64,000 nucleotides of DNA from Sphagnum compactum (taxonomy: Eukaryota; Bryophyta; Sphagnopsida; Sphagnales): NCBI GenBank assembly GCA_965153455.1, contig OZ234494.1:24552001-24616000 (forward strand), given 5' to 3'. Shown one piece after another: positions 24,945 through 36,500 of this stretch (its first letter is position 1; each line of letters starts with the position of its first letter). Below the pieces are notes generated by a model. That model was not told where the DNA came from, ran no database searches, and worked only from the letters and a program-made list of their open reading frames with translations. The position numbers and the translations under genes were made by a program.

Positions 24945-27100
24945 GTCATGCCACCAAGGCGGCAGCCCAGAGGTCAGTCTGCATTGGCGACCTCTTAAGT
25001 TGTGAAGGTATGTAAGTGCTGTGGGCTTTGGAATGTGGTGATTTACATAGTCCATTTAGTACATCCATGTTTTTGGTTGTAGATCATTTCATAAGACATT
25101 CTAGGAAGTGAATATTCTGCAGGAGGGGAGTGCTCTGGCAATTTGCACCTGAAGATGAAGCTTGTGAAGATGCTCCATATGTTTGACTCTGGCTATATGG
25201 ACAGCTACAGCTGGTGGAGTCTTTCTGAGGTGTTTGTGTCCAACCTGTTACTCATCGTGCAAGAAAGTTTCGAAAATGAGGTCAACACATACAACTTCAG
25301 CAGCTGTCAATTGCTAGAGAATTCTGATACTGCTGATCCTTGCTGACAAAGATTTTAGTTGTTGACAATTGAGGTTGAATGAGCCTCACAACTTTCTGTG
25401 GTTTAACAGAGGGTCTTGTCCACATTCTAATAGGTGATCTCAGAATGTCCATTTGTGTACTACATGAACATTCAGGAACTGATGTATGACATATTGTGAT
25501 AAATTCTCTGATGGTTTCTGTTCTCAACGACTGTGTCCACTGTGATGTGTTCTATGTGTCATCCAAGAAACAGCATTAATTGATTATAATGTGCTTGTTC
25601 CATCAGGAGGACTCAGTTTACATAGTTACTCCTGAGTACCTTCTCCATGCAGACATTGACTTCTGTCAGATGCATCATTCTGCCATACAGGCTGATGACT
25701 ATCATGCTGGAAATGCTTGGCATCGTGAAAAGCCACATAGAAACATTGCCTGTATGGAAAGGAAGCGATATGCTTTTCATGAGGAGCAGGGCTTCCAGAC
25801 TCTATGGAAGAAAGAGTTCCCTGTGTGGGAGTCATTGGTGGCTAGCCATAAAGATCCTTGAGGTCACTGAGAGCACATCATGCTCACTGGACTTGTGCAT
25901 CCAGACACTCCCTTCTGATTTTGCAGAGTAGTTTGACATGGGATTATAATGGCTCAATCCTGTCATTCCAAAACCATAGGAGCTGTCTCATGCTAGGAAT
26001 TGAATTGAAACCTGAGAGTTGGACCAGGTTTCAATTCAATTCCTAGCATCTTCATTCCTTAGTGTCAGATATTGAGTTGAAAAACAGAATTTGAAGTTTT
26101 CAATTTGGAGTTGACCACAGTTGTCACTTTGATGAGCTCTGGATGGCAGTGTTGTACAGTTGATGTGTGATGTTTTACAAACTTTGAATCTTCTTCCCCA
26201 CTGTTCCCATTGAAGTCTGTCCATAAAAAATAGGCAACAAGGTACATTGAACTTCTCATATATATTTTGTTGCTACCTTGGATTTCGGGCAATTCAACCA
26301 TTTTAGAAACTACAGAACGACATTGATTATGTGTCCCTTTTTAAGTGCAATACAAGGGTCATCCTACTAAACACCGTGCCCCCAGGCCTTTTGCTATGGA
26401 GAGAAGTACCAAGTAGCTGACCTTTTTCTGCTGTTATATTTTGCAGCAACACCGACAAAGAAGCCAGCATCATAAGTACGGTAAGTTTGTTGGTTACTAG
26501 ATACTGGCCACGCCCCAACTTCTTTGAACATGACAAGTAATGAGAGGCAATTGTGCTCCATTGTTTCACTATAATACAATGATACATTTTTTTGAGGAAT
26601 TTTGACAGACGATTTGTTGCAGGTGAACTTTGATAGGTGAAGAAGCGTCATAAAAGGAGGAGGAAAATTTTGCACCGAAAAACAGCAGCAGGTGAGAATG
26701 AAGAACCATGGCCAACAGATTATGGAAGTCTTTTTTGGAGGTGGGTTACTGCTGATTAGATTAGAGATCTCTTTCCAGACGATGTGCTTTTACATCATCA
26801 TTTTACATAACATAACACTTTTGCATAAACACAATTCAAAACTGCATTTCTGATCATGAATATACTATTCCTGGAGGACTGCTAACTGAACAACAGCCCC
26901 ATGACACTGTTCACGTCCCTTTTTGGGGGTGGTGAGGTTCCAATGATTATTAGAGTGTAATTATTTGAACACATAGCCTACATGGGGCGAGATCCTGGAG
27001 CTTCTCTTCAAAAGCTGGAGCTGGACAATTCACTGGTCTCATATGAATCTTAACTGTAGCTGAGTTGACTGGACTATGTATGTGTGGATGGGTGCAGTTG
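24945..27100 (+). other. 3' flank of ACINUS; no separate gene assigned
   Basis: Composition is less AT-rich than the far intergenic DNA and probably includes the ACINUS 3' UTR. Short frames (25143-25346, 25580-25861) have no recognisable domain. Splice-like signals occur at TTTTGCAG|CAACACC (26446) and TACG|GTAAGT (about 26480), suggesting possible 3' UTR splicing. A very basic short frame beginning VKKRHKRRRK at about 26636 follows. None is assigned as a gene. Confidence 0.4.
25990..26049. repeat. Perfect hairpin: 25-bp inverted repeat, 10-nt loop
   Basis: The left arm 25990-26014 (starting ATGCTAGGAATTGAATTG) is the exact reverse complement of 26025-26049. The loop is AGAGTTGGAC. It lies about 1.05 kb after the ACINUS stop, probably in its 3' transcribed region. 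It may be a tiny palindromic insertion or a foldback RNA structure. Confidence 0.9.
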
Positions 27101-27354
27101 CTGCTGCTTGCTCCTCATTATCCATCTATCCATCCATCCATCACACATCATGACTAGTGGAATTGAACTTCAATAATGATCCTCACGCAAAGGAGACTGG
27201 AGCCTGGCATTGAGAGCAAGCAAATTGCCAAGTGTGGTGGTGGTGGTAGTGCCATTTGATTATTATTAGGTCATCAACTTGATGCTTTGATTCTTTCTAG
27301 TTTCACATCCACCCATCACCCCCACCAACCCCTCCAAATCTCACAAAAGGGAAT

Positions 27355-27405
27355 GAGGAGGAGGAGGAGGAGGAGGAGGAACAACAACAACAACAACAAC
27401 GGAGG
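27355..27405. repeat. Compound microsatellite (GAG)n(CAA)n
   Basis: About eight GAG/GGA repeats run directly into about six CAA/ACA repeats. Frames through it on both strands are low-complexity shadows. Confidence 0.9.
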
Positions 27406-27534
27406 GCCCCATTGTGACAAATTTCACATTGGTACAAAACAATCGGCTTGTTATTACAAATACATGTGCACACATATACATACCACAAAGCAATAGAAAG
27501 TCAATCACAATGGCCATCACCGATCTGGGTTTCC

Positions 27535-27690
27535 CACACAAAGAGTTGCCCATAGGATCCATCCTTAAGGTTTTTGCATACGAAAAAGAATTGCCCATCA
27601 GACTTTTGAGGGTTGTTTTTTTGCGTACAAAGAATTGCCCATTAGACTCTTACTGGTTTTGCATACAAAGAATTACCCCTCGGACATTTG
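27535..27690. repeat. Degenerate tandem repeat, four copies of an ACAAAGAATTGCCC unit
   Basis: Copies near 27538, 27576, 27624 and 27661 share '(g)cat acaaagaattgcccat(c/t)agac' with 37-48 bp spacing. Copies differ by a few bases. The resulting reading frame at 27414-27722 is repetitive and not considered a gene. Confidence 0.75.
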
Positions 27691-27724
27691 AGGTAACCCT
27701 GCACTTGATGAAAGTCCGATGAGG

Positions 27725-29300
27725 GGTTAAATGTGTGTGTGTTTCAATGGATTCCCCATTTGGTGGCTTGTCTTTCTTTCTTTTTCTCCATCACTTTTGC
27801 ACAATTGTTACCATACTTATTCTCTTAGTGTAGGGCCATTGATTGACCTTGGGCTTTACTAGAGGAAGGGTCAACGCAAGGTGGAGCCAAGCGTGGACCT
27901 AATTCTGGTAAAGCTGATGGCCAAGGGCTTTTATGGAGTGTAAAAAACTTGTGTCAATTTTTTTTTAATTTATGATTTTTTTCATGATTTGTGAGGGGTA
28001 TGTATCATCACAAGAAAAAAAACATGAATATTGTGAGGTGTTTCCCAAAAAAAAAAACACCTGTTTCTTGCAGTTGGCATTTAATTTTTTGAAATGTTCC
28101 GTGAACAATGGAAAAAAAATTTATGCTCTGTAAGGTGATCTCTGATTATTACACTATAAAAAATCAGCTTATGTCTTTATGGTAGGGGGGTATTAGCCCA
28201 AGCCAAAAGGATGGCCAACAATTTTAAGTATGGGTGAAGCTTGTTACCATTTGAAACCAAATTTGATTAGTATTCAATTTTGTCTCTTTAGGGTAAGATG
28301 AATTTTCATGGCAAAAAGCTCAATCTAACACATTGGTTCTAAGTATTTAATTTCAAACTATTCGTTAAGTGGGAAGATATGTTAAAAATATTGTTTAGGG
28401 TTTAGGATTTTTGAGTTTTGACACTCAAAATAATAATAATAATAATTGCAAAGGCAGAAATGGGTTGTTTATGGATCGGGTATTTAAAGTGATGACTTAT
28501 GATCGACTGCTACATTTAATTAAGCCAAGGGTTTTTGTAATTATGAATTGTTTGTGTGTAGGGAAGTGTGATTAGAGGCCAATTAGGTATAGTAGGGTTA
28601 GTGAGAGTGTGAGGGGTAGGGGGTGGGGTAGGGTTGGTGGGGGGTGTGTTTAATAGTCAAGAAAACAGATAGATGTGTCTTTGGGTACTGAAAATTCCAA
28701 AAGTCGAATGATTTGGTGATGATGGGTTTTTGTGTGTGGTAGTAAAAACCTAATTAGGTTACTGAATAAGATCATAATCCTTCTTGTGGAAAAGCAAGCA
28801 TTACCCTAATCGTAACCAAACGAGGAATTATTAATCCTAATCCACTCGTCTTTAATTTACACAAGATGGGTTATATTGCACATAATTGCACGTTGATAAT
28901 AAAGGGTATGTTCTAACTTCTAATCCCCTTCTCATAGGATTTTGTTACGAATTCCAACTCTCATTTTTTATAAGTGACACCATAGGCCCAGTTATTCCGT
29001 AGTGACCCACTTAGGGCCTAAAACGGATGGAAAAATTGGGCTTGATAATGTGCCCTCCCTCCAAAACCACACTATAAATTATCTTGCGGGGGCTTTGCAA
29101 TTAGCAAATGATGTTATGATAGTCCAAACATCCCCGAAACAAAACCCTTTGCCAAAACATCCATCAAAACAACCCAACAAACAAACAAACAAACAAAAAA
29201 CCCCAAAATCACTAGACTACTACAACAACAACTACTACTACAACACACAAACACTACTAACATTTTCCTCCCAACTGTGTTCATCCCAACGTGTGGTAGT
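27725..29300. other. Intergenic DNA between ACINUS and the Q-rich gene
   Basis: No gene recognised. Apart from a guanine-rich tract at 28612-28645, it is AT-rich with short homopolymers. Confidence 0.55.
28612..28645 (+). other. Potential G-quadruplex tract
   Basis: Five G-runs of three or more (GGGG, GGGGG, GGGG, GGG, GGGGGG) are separated by loops of one to six bases. It lies about 2 kb upstream of the Q-rich gene start codon. Confidence 0.7.
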
Positions 29301-30661
29301 AGAGTAGTAATACTAGTGTGTGGAAAATAGTTTTGTTGGGTGTGTTGTTGGGTGATTGCTTGTTTTTCATTTGGGAGTTGGGTATTTTTTTTATCGTTTT
29401 TTATTGCTAAGATTGTAGTTGTTGTTGTGAGTGATCATCTTGTATTCACGTTTTTGTTTGTTGTTGTTGTTGGTTTTGGTGGTGGTGGAGGTGGTGGTGA
29501 TCATCATATGTATGCAGGGTTGTTTTTTGTTTGATGGCTATGGTGAGGAAGAGGAAGAAAAATCTTAGGTCAAAGATGGGTCTCTTCTTCTTCTCCTCTT
29601 CTTCCTCTTCCTCGTCTCTATCTATCTATTTCTTGAGGTTTGGAATGTGTGTGTCTTTATTGTTTTGATTTTTCTTTCTATTTTTCGTGTGGAGGGAGAA
29701 GGAGATGGTGATGATGATGTTGTTGATGCTGATGATGATGCCTACACTCTAGGTTTTGTGTTTTTTTGTGTGTGTATGTGTGTGTCTGTGTTTGTCTGGT
29801 TTTTTTTTGTGCTTGGGTGTTTGCGTTTTTGAGTGTTTTGTGTATGTTTTGGGTGTTTTGGTGTGGTTTTGGTTTTGTGGGTGGTGGGTTGTTGTAGAAG
29901 AAAGTTGTGGGGTTTCTTCTGCTTCTGCTGCGAACCCAGGGACATAGAAGAAGCAGAGGGCGTTCTTTTTTCTGTTGTTTTGTGGTGGATTTTTTTGGCA
30001 CAGAAGAACAGTTTACAAATTTTTGGTGTCGTGGGAAGAAGAAGATAAATGAGGAGAAGGAGAACAAGAAGAAGAAGAAGAACGGGGAGGGACAGCTGCT
30101 GACAGATGTTATGAGAATCGGCAGTATGTTTTGTTGCTGTTGTGATGAAGATGGTGGATTTAGGAGTGTGACTGGCGGGAAGTGGGGGCGACAAAACATG
30201 GCGTGGAGGTGGTTTTCATGTTTTGTTTTTGGGTGGCGGGTGGGGCTGGTGGTGTGAGATTTAGGTGAGAAATGGGTGGAGGAGATGGTGAGGGGAAAAT
30301 GAGAACTGGGGGAGTGGCAGTAGTAGAAGGGGAAGAAGTAGAAGAAGGAGGTGATGCATGAGGCAGTGATGATATCCAGTTATAGGAGGATTGTAGTTCA
30401 GGGTGATGGTTAGGGTTATGGCAGGAGAAGCTCTTGTAGTAGTAGGAGGAAGAGGAAGAGGAGGAGGAGCAGGGGGTTGAGAGAGTCCTGGAGCCTCTTG
30501 GGAACATCATCAACAACAACAACTACAGAGAACCAATCCAGTCAGAGGAAAAAAAAAGGAAATAGATAGGAGGTGACCTTCTGACTAGGGTTTGGAGGTT
30601 TGGAAACTCTGGAGCAGGGCTGTTGCTGCTGCTACAGCGAGAAGAAATATTATTTTTTTAT
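29300..30661 (+). promoter_or_regulatory. Probable long 5' leader and promoter region of the Q-rich gene
   Basis: A transition from AT-rich DNA to T/G-rich and GA/CT-rich low-complexity sequence begins at about 29.3 kb and runs to the predicted start at 30662. It holds many short upstream ATGs and simple repeats (CTT/TCC near 29585, GATGAT near 29705, GAAGAAG near 30070). Large frames on both strands are low-complexity and unlike any family. A long, possibly spliced leader is inferred; the transcription start is unknown. Confidence 0.4.
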
Positions 30662-33471
30662 ATGGAGAACTACGAGAGTGATATTTTCATGTCACAGGAA
30701 GGCTATGCATCCATTGACTTTACCCTCTTGGATCGACCCAATTGCAAGTAGGTGCTGCTGCCATGGTCCAAGCCCCCTGCCTGCCTGCCTGTGCAATCAG
30801 ATGGTGTTTTTTCCATAGAAATCCCATTATCATCATCATCAAACAACGTAATGAGTCTTGGCTTCTCATCATGAATTCCACAGAAGCTTTTTGAAGTCTG
30901 CTTGTTCTTGGTTCTTTGCTGTTTAGGTTAAGGTGATGGGTCTGAGTGTCAGCCAGCAAACAGCCAGAGAGACACATACAGACACAGACAGACACACAGA
31001 AACAGACAGAGAACTTTTAGAGGGAGCAAGACTGTAACATCAAATTTTCCTATGTGCTCTTTGGTGTCTGTGGGGTTAGGTTTTCTGCTTGTTGCTGCAA
31101 GCCAAAGCTAAGAAGCTGGGATTCTGAATGGATTTGTGCTTTTGCAGCATTGCGTCAGCACCAGAGGCCACTGCAGCTTTGCTTCCAGGTGTGTGTAAAC
31201 CTGCCTGCACACACACACACCCCTCTCATATGGTTTCCTTTTCTATGATTTACCCTTAAGCAATTTTGTCCTATGGACTCAAGCCATTACCCCCAAAAAG
31301 GAAATGTTTCAATGGGCAGAGAAACTGTGGTGGTACTCTTTGGAGCCCAACTGTTGTTCCTGGCTTCAAAATCTATGACTTGCACTATAGACTTACTGAA
31401 GAAGAAGAAGTTTGCTTGAGCAGTTTTTGGACAGTTTTTTGGAGACACTTGAGGTGCTCCCGGAGATCATTGCATCATGATTGAGTGTGAGAATCTCTTG
31501 TCCAACTGAATCTTGATGCATTTTCTCACACCATCTACACTTCCATTCTGTCACATCAGATGTCCATGTTGGAGATTCCTCATTTGCATCATTTGACTTT
31601 TTGGACGGATCTGGCGTGGATGGCTTGAGTGGGTTCCCTCGTGGGGTTGATGACAACCATTCCCTGGAGCTCTCGAGGCAAGTTGATTCTGTTCTTTTCA
31701 ATGGGTTTTCAGAACTTTGATCTTCTTCATGATTTAGGCTTTCTGTCTGTCTGTCTGTCTGTCTGCCTGTTTCCAGATAGGAGAATTCCTGTTAAGAAAC
31801 TACCACTCCAGAAGACTTGTGCAGGTTTACAGTATAATTCATGTTTACTAAATGCCAGACCTGTTATGATTACAGTCTGCATTTTGCCCTACAACAGTTT
31901 TATTTACTTGTGAAACAGTTGACATTTCATTCTACTTATGGAAGAAAGGCTGAACATCCCATTTGCATGCAACCAACTATTGCCAATGGGTCTTGGTGAT
32001 TTGCAGTTTTTAGGTATTATTGGTTTTCAAAGAAGATCTGATCATGATATATGATTCTGGATTGCATAATGCAGGGACAATCCTGACATCTCGCGGTACA
32101 AGGAGCAGCCAATGCATCCAAACACAGAAATTGGAGGGGTAAAAAGTCTTCACTGTTTAATCCTTTTGGAGTGTTATATATATATATACTCTAATCATCT
32201 AGAAAACTCATGATTTACAGAATCTGTTATTCATGTACATTTCAGAATGTGTCTTTGAGTTTGTTGACAGCAATATAATGTTTGATCTGTGCTCAACCTG
32301 TTTTATTACATCCATGGACATCTGTGGCATCTTCACAGAATGGAGTTGCAGTGGCCAACTTGCAACAATCACAATATCAGATGCCTTTTGCAGTACAAAA
32401 GCCAGTCTCAAGTGTGGATTTCTTTGCAAAGATGCCAGTAAAAACTCTGCAGCAGCAAGAGCAGCAGTCACAGTTGTCTCTTTTCAATAATGAGGGACCA
32501 GATGAGAATCCGGATTACTATGAATCAGGCCAGGCATCTGAGCCATCTCATGCATCAGGCAGCGGTTGGTGGATGCCAGACACCACCCCGTGGATGGCAA
32601 ATAACAATCAGCAGCAGGATCAATTGCAGGTGAACAATCGGGCTGCAACCGAAGATCAAAGAAGGCTGATGCAGCTGAAGATTGGGAGCTCCCAGACAAG
32701 CCCACAGGCGGCTGATTACCCTGGAGCTCTGTCGTCCAACTCACAACCTGCAAATAGTGATCCAGGTCCCTCTATGTATTCATTTCTTCCAACCAACACA
32801 AATCAGGCTCCCAAGATGGGTCAGACATCTGATGCAGGTTTGAACTCAGCAAGAGTTCCAACAATTCATGCCCCCAAAACTGTCAAAAGTTTGCCACATA
32901 ATCCTCCGTATGACTTTGAGGGTCTCTTGAATGGATCTGGTTATCAGCAGCAGCAGCAGCAGGCGGGAGGTCCTGTGCCCAACAACATGACCTTACCTGG
33001 GCGGCTTCCTTTCGGGAATATGAATCAAGAGTCAGGTCAGAATCAGCAGCAAAATCAGAGCATGAACAAGTACAAGGGCCAGAACATGCTTGAAGTATCA
33101 CCTCTCAAGGTCAGTGACTATGACTTTTTTGGGGGTGACTATATTATCAAGGGACAAGAGCAGGGCCAGCTTGGAGAGCAGATAGAGGAGGAAGAGGCTC
33201 AGGTATGGCGTCAGCCACCTTCACGGCAGCAAACTCAGCTCAACAACCCCTACGCAAGCTCCTCCTACGAAGATATGCGTCAGCATCAGCAACAAGCTCA
33301 GGTTGAGAATTTTGTTGCGGTGGTTGATTGTTGAACATGGGTGTTGAGTTCTCAGACCAGGGTTGCTAAGCATTGGTGCCTATTTAGGTCCAGTAGACTG
33401 TATTCAGCGGAAGCAGATGTATTTGCTCATTTAGCATTTGTCTGGCAATGGTGACAGGTGCATCAACATCT

Positions 33472-33515
<44 letters not shown>

Positions 33516-36500
33516 TCTTTTCTGGGAACCAAAATCCAAGCCAGGCAAGTGGGAATCAGTTTCAAGCATTTTTGAGTGACAGCTCCCTCCACCATGAGAT
33601 CCCACAGGTGATGCCGCCGGAGCAAGCTCATTCTCAGATGGGATTGGAGCACCACCATGCTCCTCTCATGCAGACCAATTTCCATCCACTTAACAATAGC
33701 AACGCCCGGATCATGATGTATCCAGGGAATGATGCTTCTACTGGGCAAGGCCTTGCAATTGGGTATCTGTTGGGGCAAGACAATAGTTTTAGTTGGCAGC
33801 AATTAGCTATGAAAGCTTCTGGGCATGATCAGCCTCTCTACGCACCTGTGAACAGTGTTAAGCGAGATGCAGTGGGACAAGTACGGAACCCGTATGCTAG
33901 TGTACAAGGCAGTGCTATGCATGGATTCTATGGTGGGATGGGTAAGCTTCCTGCAGCCCCAAGTCCACATGTGAACAGACCGATACCTCGTAGCCTTGGA
34001 ATGGGTCCATCTGGCCTCTTTGGCACTGATGGTCGGTCAGAAGTCTTCAACATGGCTGAGCAGAGCAACAGTCAGGCAGGAAAGTTTCAAGCACCTCCAG
34101 CAAAAATGCTGTTTGGACAAACTGTGCAACAGCAGCCACCACCACTGCTGCCGCCACCTCCTCCACCTGTCAAAAACCCACAAGGGTTTTCAAGCAACCT
34201 TCACTCAAACATGTTATTGTCAGCAAATCAGCAGTCAATGGAGGAAATGCAGAGCAGACATCATCATCATCAACAGCAGCAGCAGCAGAGTGTCAGAACT
34301 AATGCTGCCCAGCAGCAGCAGCAGCAGCAGGGTGGCCCAGCCCAAGTGAAGCTCTTTGCCCAAAGTCTGACCCCACTAGACCATCCGATGCAGCAGAATC
34401 TAATGGCAAGGAACAGTGATTCTGCACAGCACCAGGAACAAGCTCGGGCCATGACTGCTCTGCAACAGTCATCATTCAATGTTCTGCAGGCACGAAATCA
34501 AACTATGGGAGCTAGCCCCAGTAACTATTATCAGCAAGGAAGCACCACCCATGCAGGGGGCAGCTTTTCGTCAACAAGCACGAATGATGCCAAACAGAAA
34601 AGCATGTGGAATTCGTATGATCTGGAGCCAGATGCCTCACAAGTTGAGCTTCCTATGGGCTTGACAGCAGGGAACTCAGATGAGGTTCCTATGAGCTTGA
34701 CAGCAGGGACCTCGGATGATATGCTCAAAAATCAGTGGACAGGTTTATCTGAGACACAAGCTCGTGCAGATGCAGAGGTTGCATTGACCTCTGGGAGACT
34801 TAAAGCGCAGCAGAGTCTATGGGGTAACCACAACCTGCAACAAAGTGAGTTGGCTACTGAACTTGATAATATGAGCCCTGGCATGCAAACGAGTCATGGC
34901 AGTCAGGAAACAGTGGGTGGGCAAGCCATTGATGGCAACCAGTTGAATGGTAACAATCTGCAACAGAGCTCAATTCAGCCTGGGACAACAATATCAAGTA
35001 TGACAGAAAATGAAAGACAAGAGGAGATGCAGAGTTCACAGCAGCAGGAAAGCAGTTGGCGTGATCAGAGCCGGTTGCAACCAAGTCCCCCGCAGGTGGC
35101 AGCACCCTCAAACTCCTCATTTCAAGCATTCACAGATGTACAAAATCGACCACAGAGGAATTGGAAGAGTTTGTGGCAAGATGTTCCGGATACTGAGAAT
35201 ACCTCTCAGTTAGCAGAGATTGAGAAACAGCAACAACAGCAGAACACTCTGTGGGGACAGAGGCTTCAGCCACAGAGCTCCTCCCATGGAGGTGGATCTC
35301 AATCTCAACTGCCTAACCATAATGCAGGCATGTCTCAGAGCAGCTGGAGTGGGCCTCAAAATTCTTCACAAGCAGAGCAACTGTTCCAAGGTACCACTAG
35401 ACAGCAGCAGCAACAGCAGCATTATCAGAATCGACAGCAGCAGCAGGTTTTGATGCCAGGAAGCTCAGAGTCTGGTCATGTCTATCAGGATGTTGATGGA
35501 AGACAGCAGCCAAGCAATCATGGCCCTAACTTTCTGCAAGGCATGGGGCATCCATCCCAATTGATGGCAGACAGGGACTCAACTTCTGGAAGTGCACAGG
35601 GGGGATCAATCTTACCACCACAGGATCATGGCTATCACCTTGGAGCAGCATACCCACAGTCAAATGCATCTGGGGATGGAAGACAAACTGGTGCCCACAA
35701 CAACTCAGTTGGATCTACTTCAGAGAACCAATATTTCCTGCAATACGCAAACCCATCATCAGGTCAAGCCAATCTGCAGCAGCAAGGTGGCGGTGGCTCA
35801 AATGGGTGGTCCCCTCAAATCTCCAGACAGGGCATAGACAATCTGACTCTGGCTGCTCAATTGGAGAATGTGGACTTGAGGCAGCAGCAGCAGCAGCAAC
35901 AACAACAACAACAAGATGGTAGGGTGCAGTTGCAGCTGAGTAATCATCAAACAGAGAACAGTTTTTCTGCCTTGATGAAAGCCAAGGGACCTGCTAGCCT
36001 ACAGGAAGAGTCTTCAGCTGGAGAGTCTGGAATGTTGGGCTTGAAGTCATTCCAGATGGGGACTGCTGCAGCAACATATAGACAGCAGGCTGCATTGGAA
36101 AGGATGGCTATGCAAAACAGGTATCCTGAGAATATGCTGGCTCAAAGGGCAGGACTTGCATTTGCACATGGTGCTGTTACCTTCCCCAGTGGTCTTTTTC
36201 CAAATGTCAAGGATGTCAGAACTTCATCAGATCCTGGGATGCTGTCTGGGTAAGTTAAGTGCAAGCATTTGTACCTTAACATATGAAGTGCAGGCTGAAC
36301 AATGCTGTGATATGGCAATGATGATGAAAAGGTAACAAGACAGCAATTCCTGCTCTTGGATGTTGGCCGTGTACTGCTCATATTGAAAGTATGTTTCTTT
36401 AGTTTGTGCAGGAACACGTTGGAGCTTCTTAGCAATCGGGAGCAGGAGGATAGAAGGACAACATTACAGACAGAAGCTTTGAAGCATCAGGAAACAGCTA

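Noticed and set aside
29678-30522. Large frames on both strands (up to 173 codons) around 29.7-30.5 kb
   Set aside because: They are low-complexity translations of GA/CT and TG repeats, overlap each other on both strands and match no family; the region fits a leader or promoter better.
32208-33605. Antisense frames over the Q-rich exons
   Set aside because: They arise from CAG/CTG repeats read on the other strand as polyleucine, polyalanine or polycysteine.
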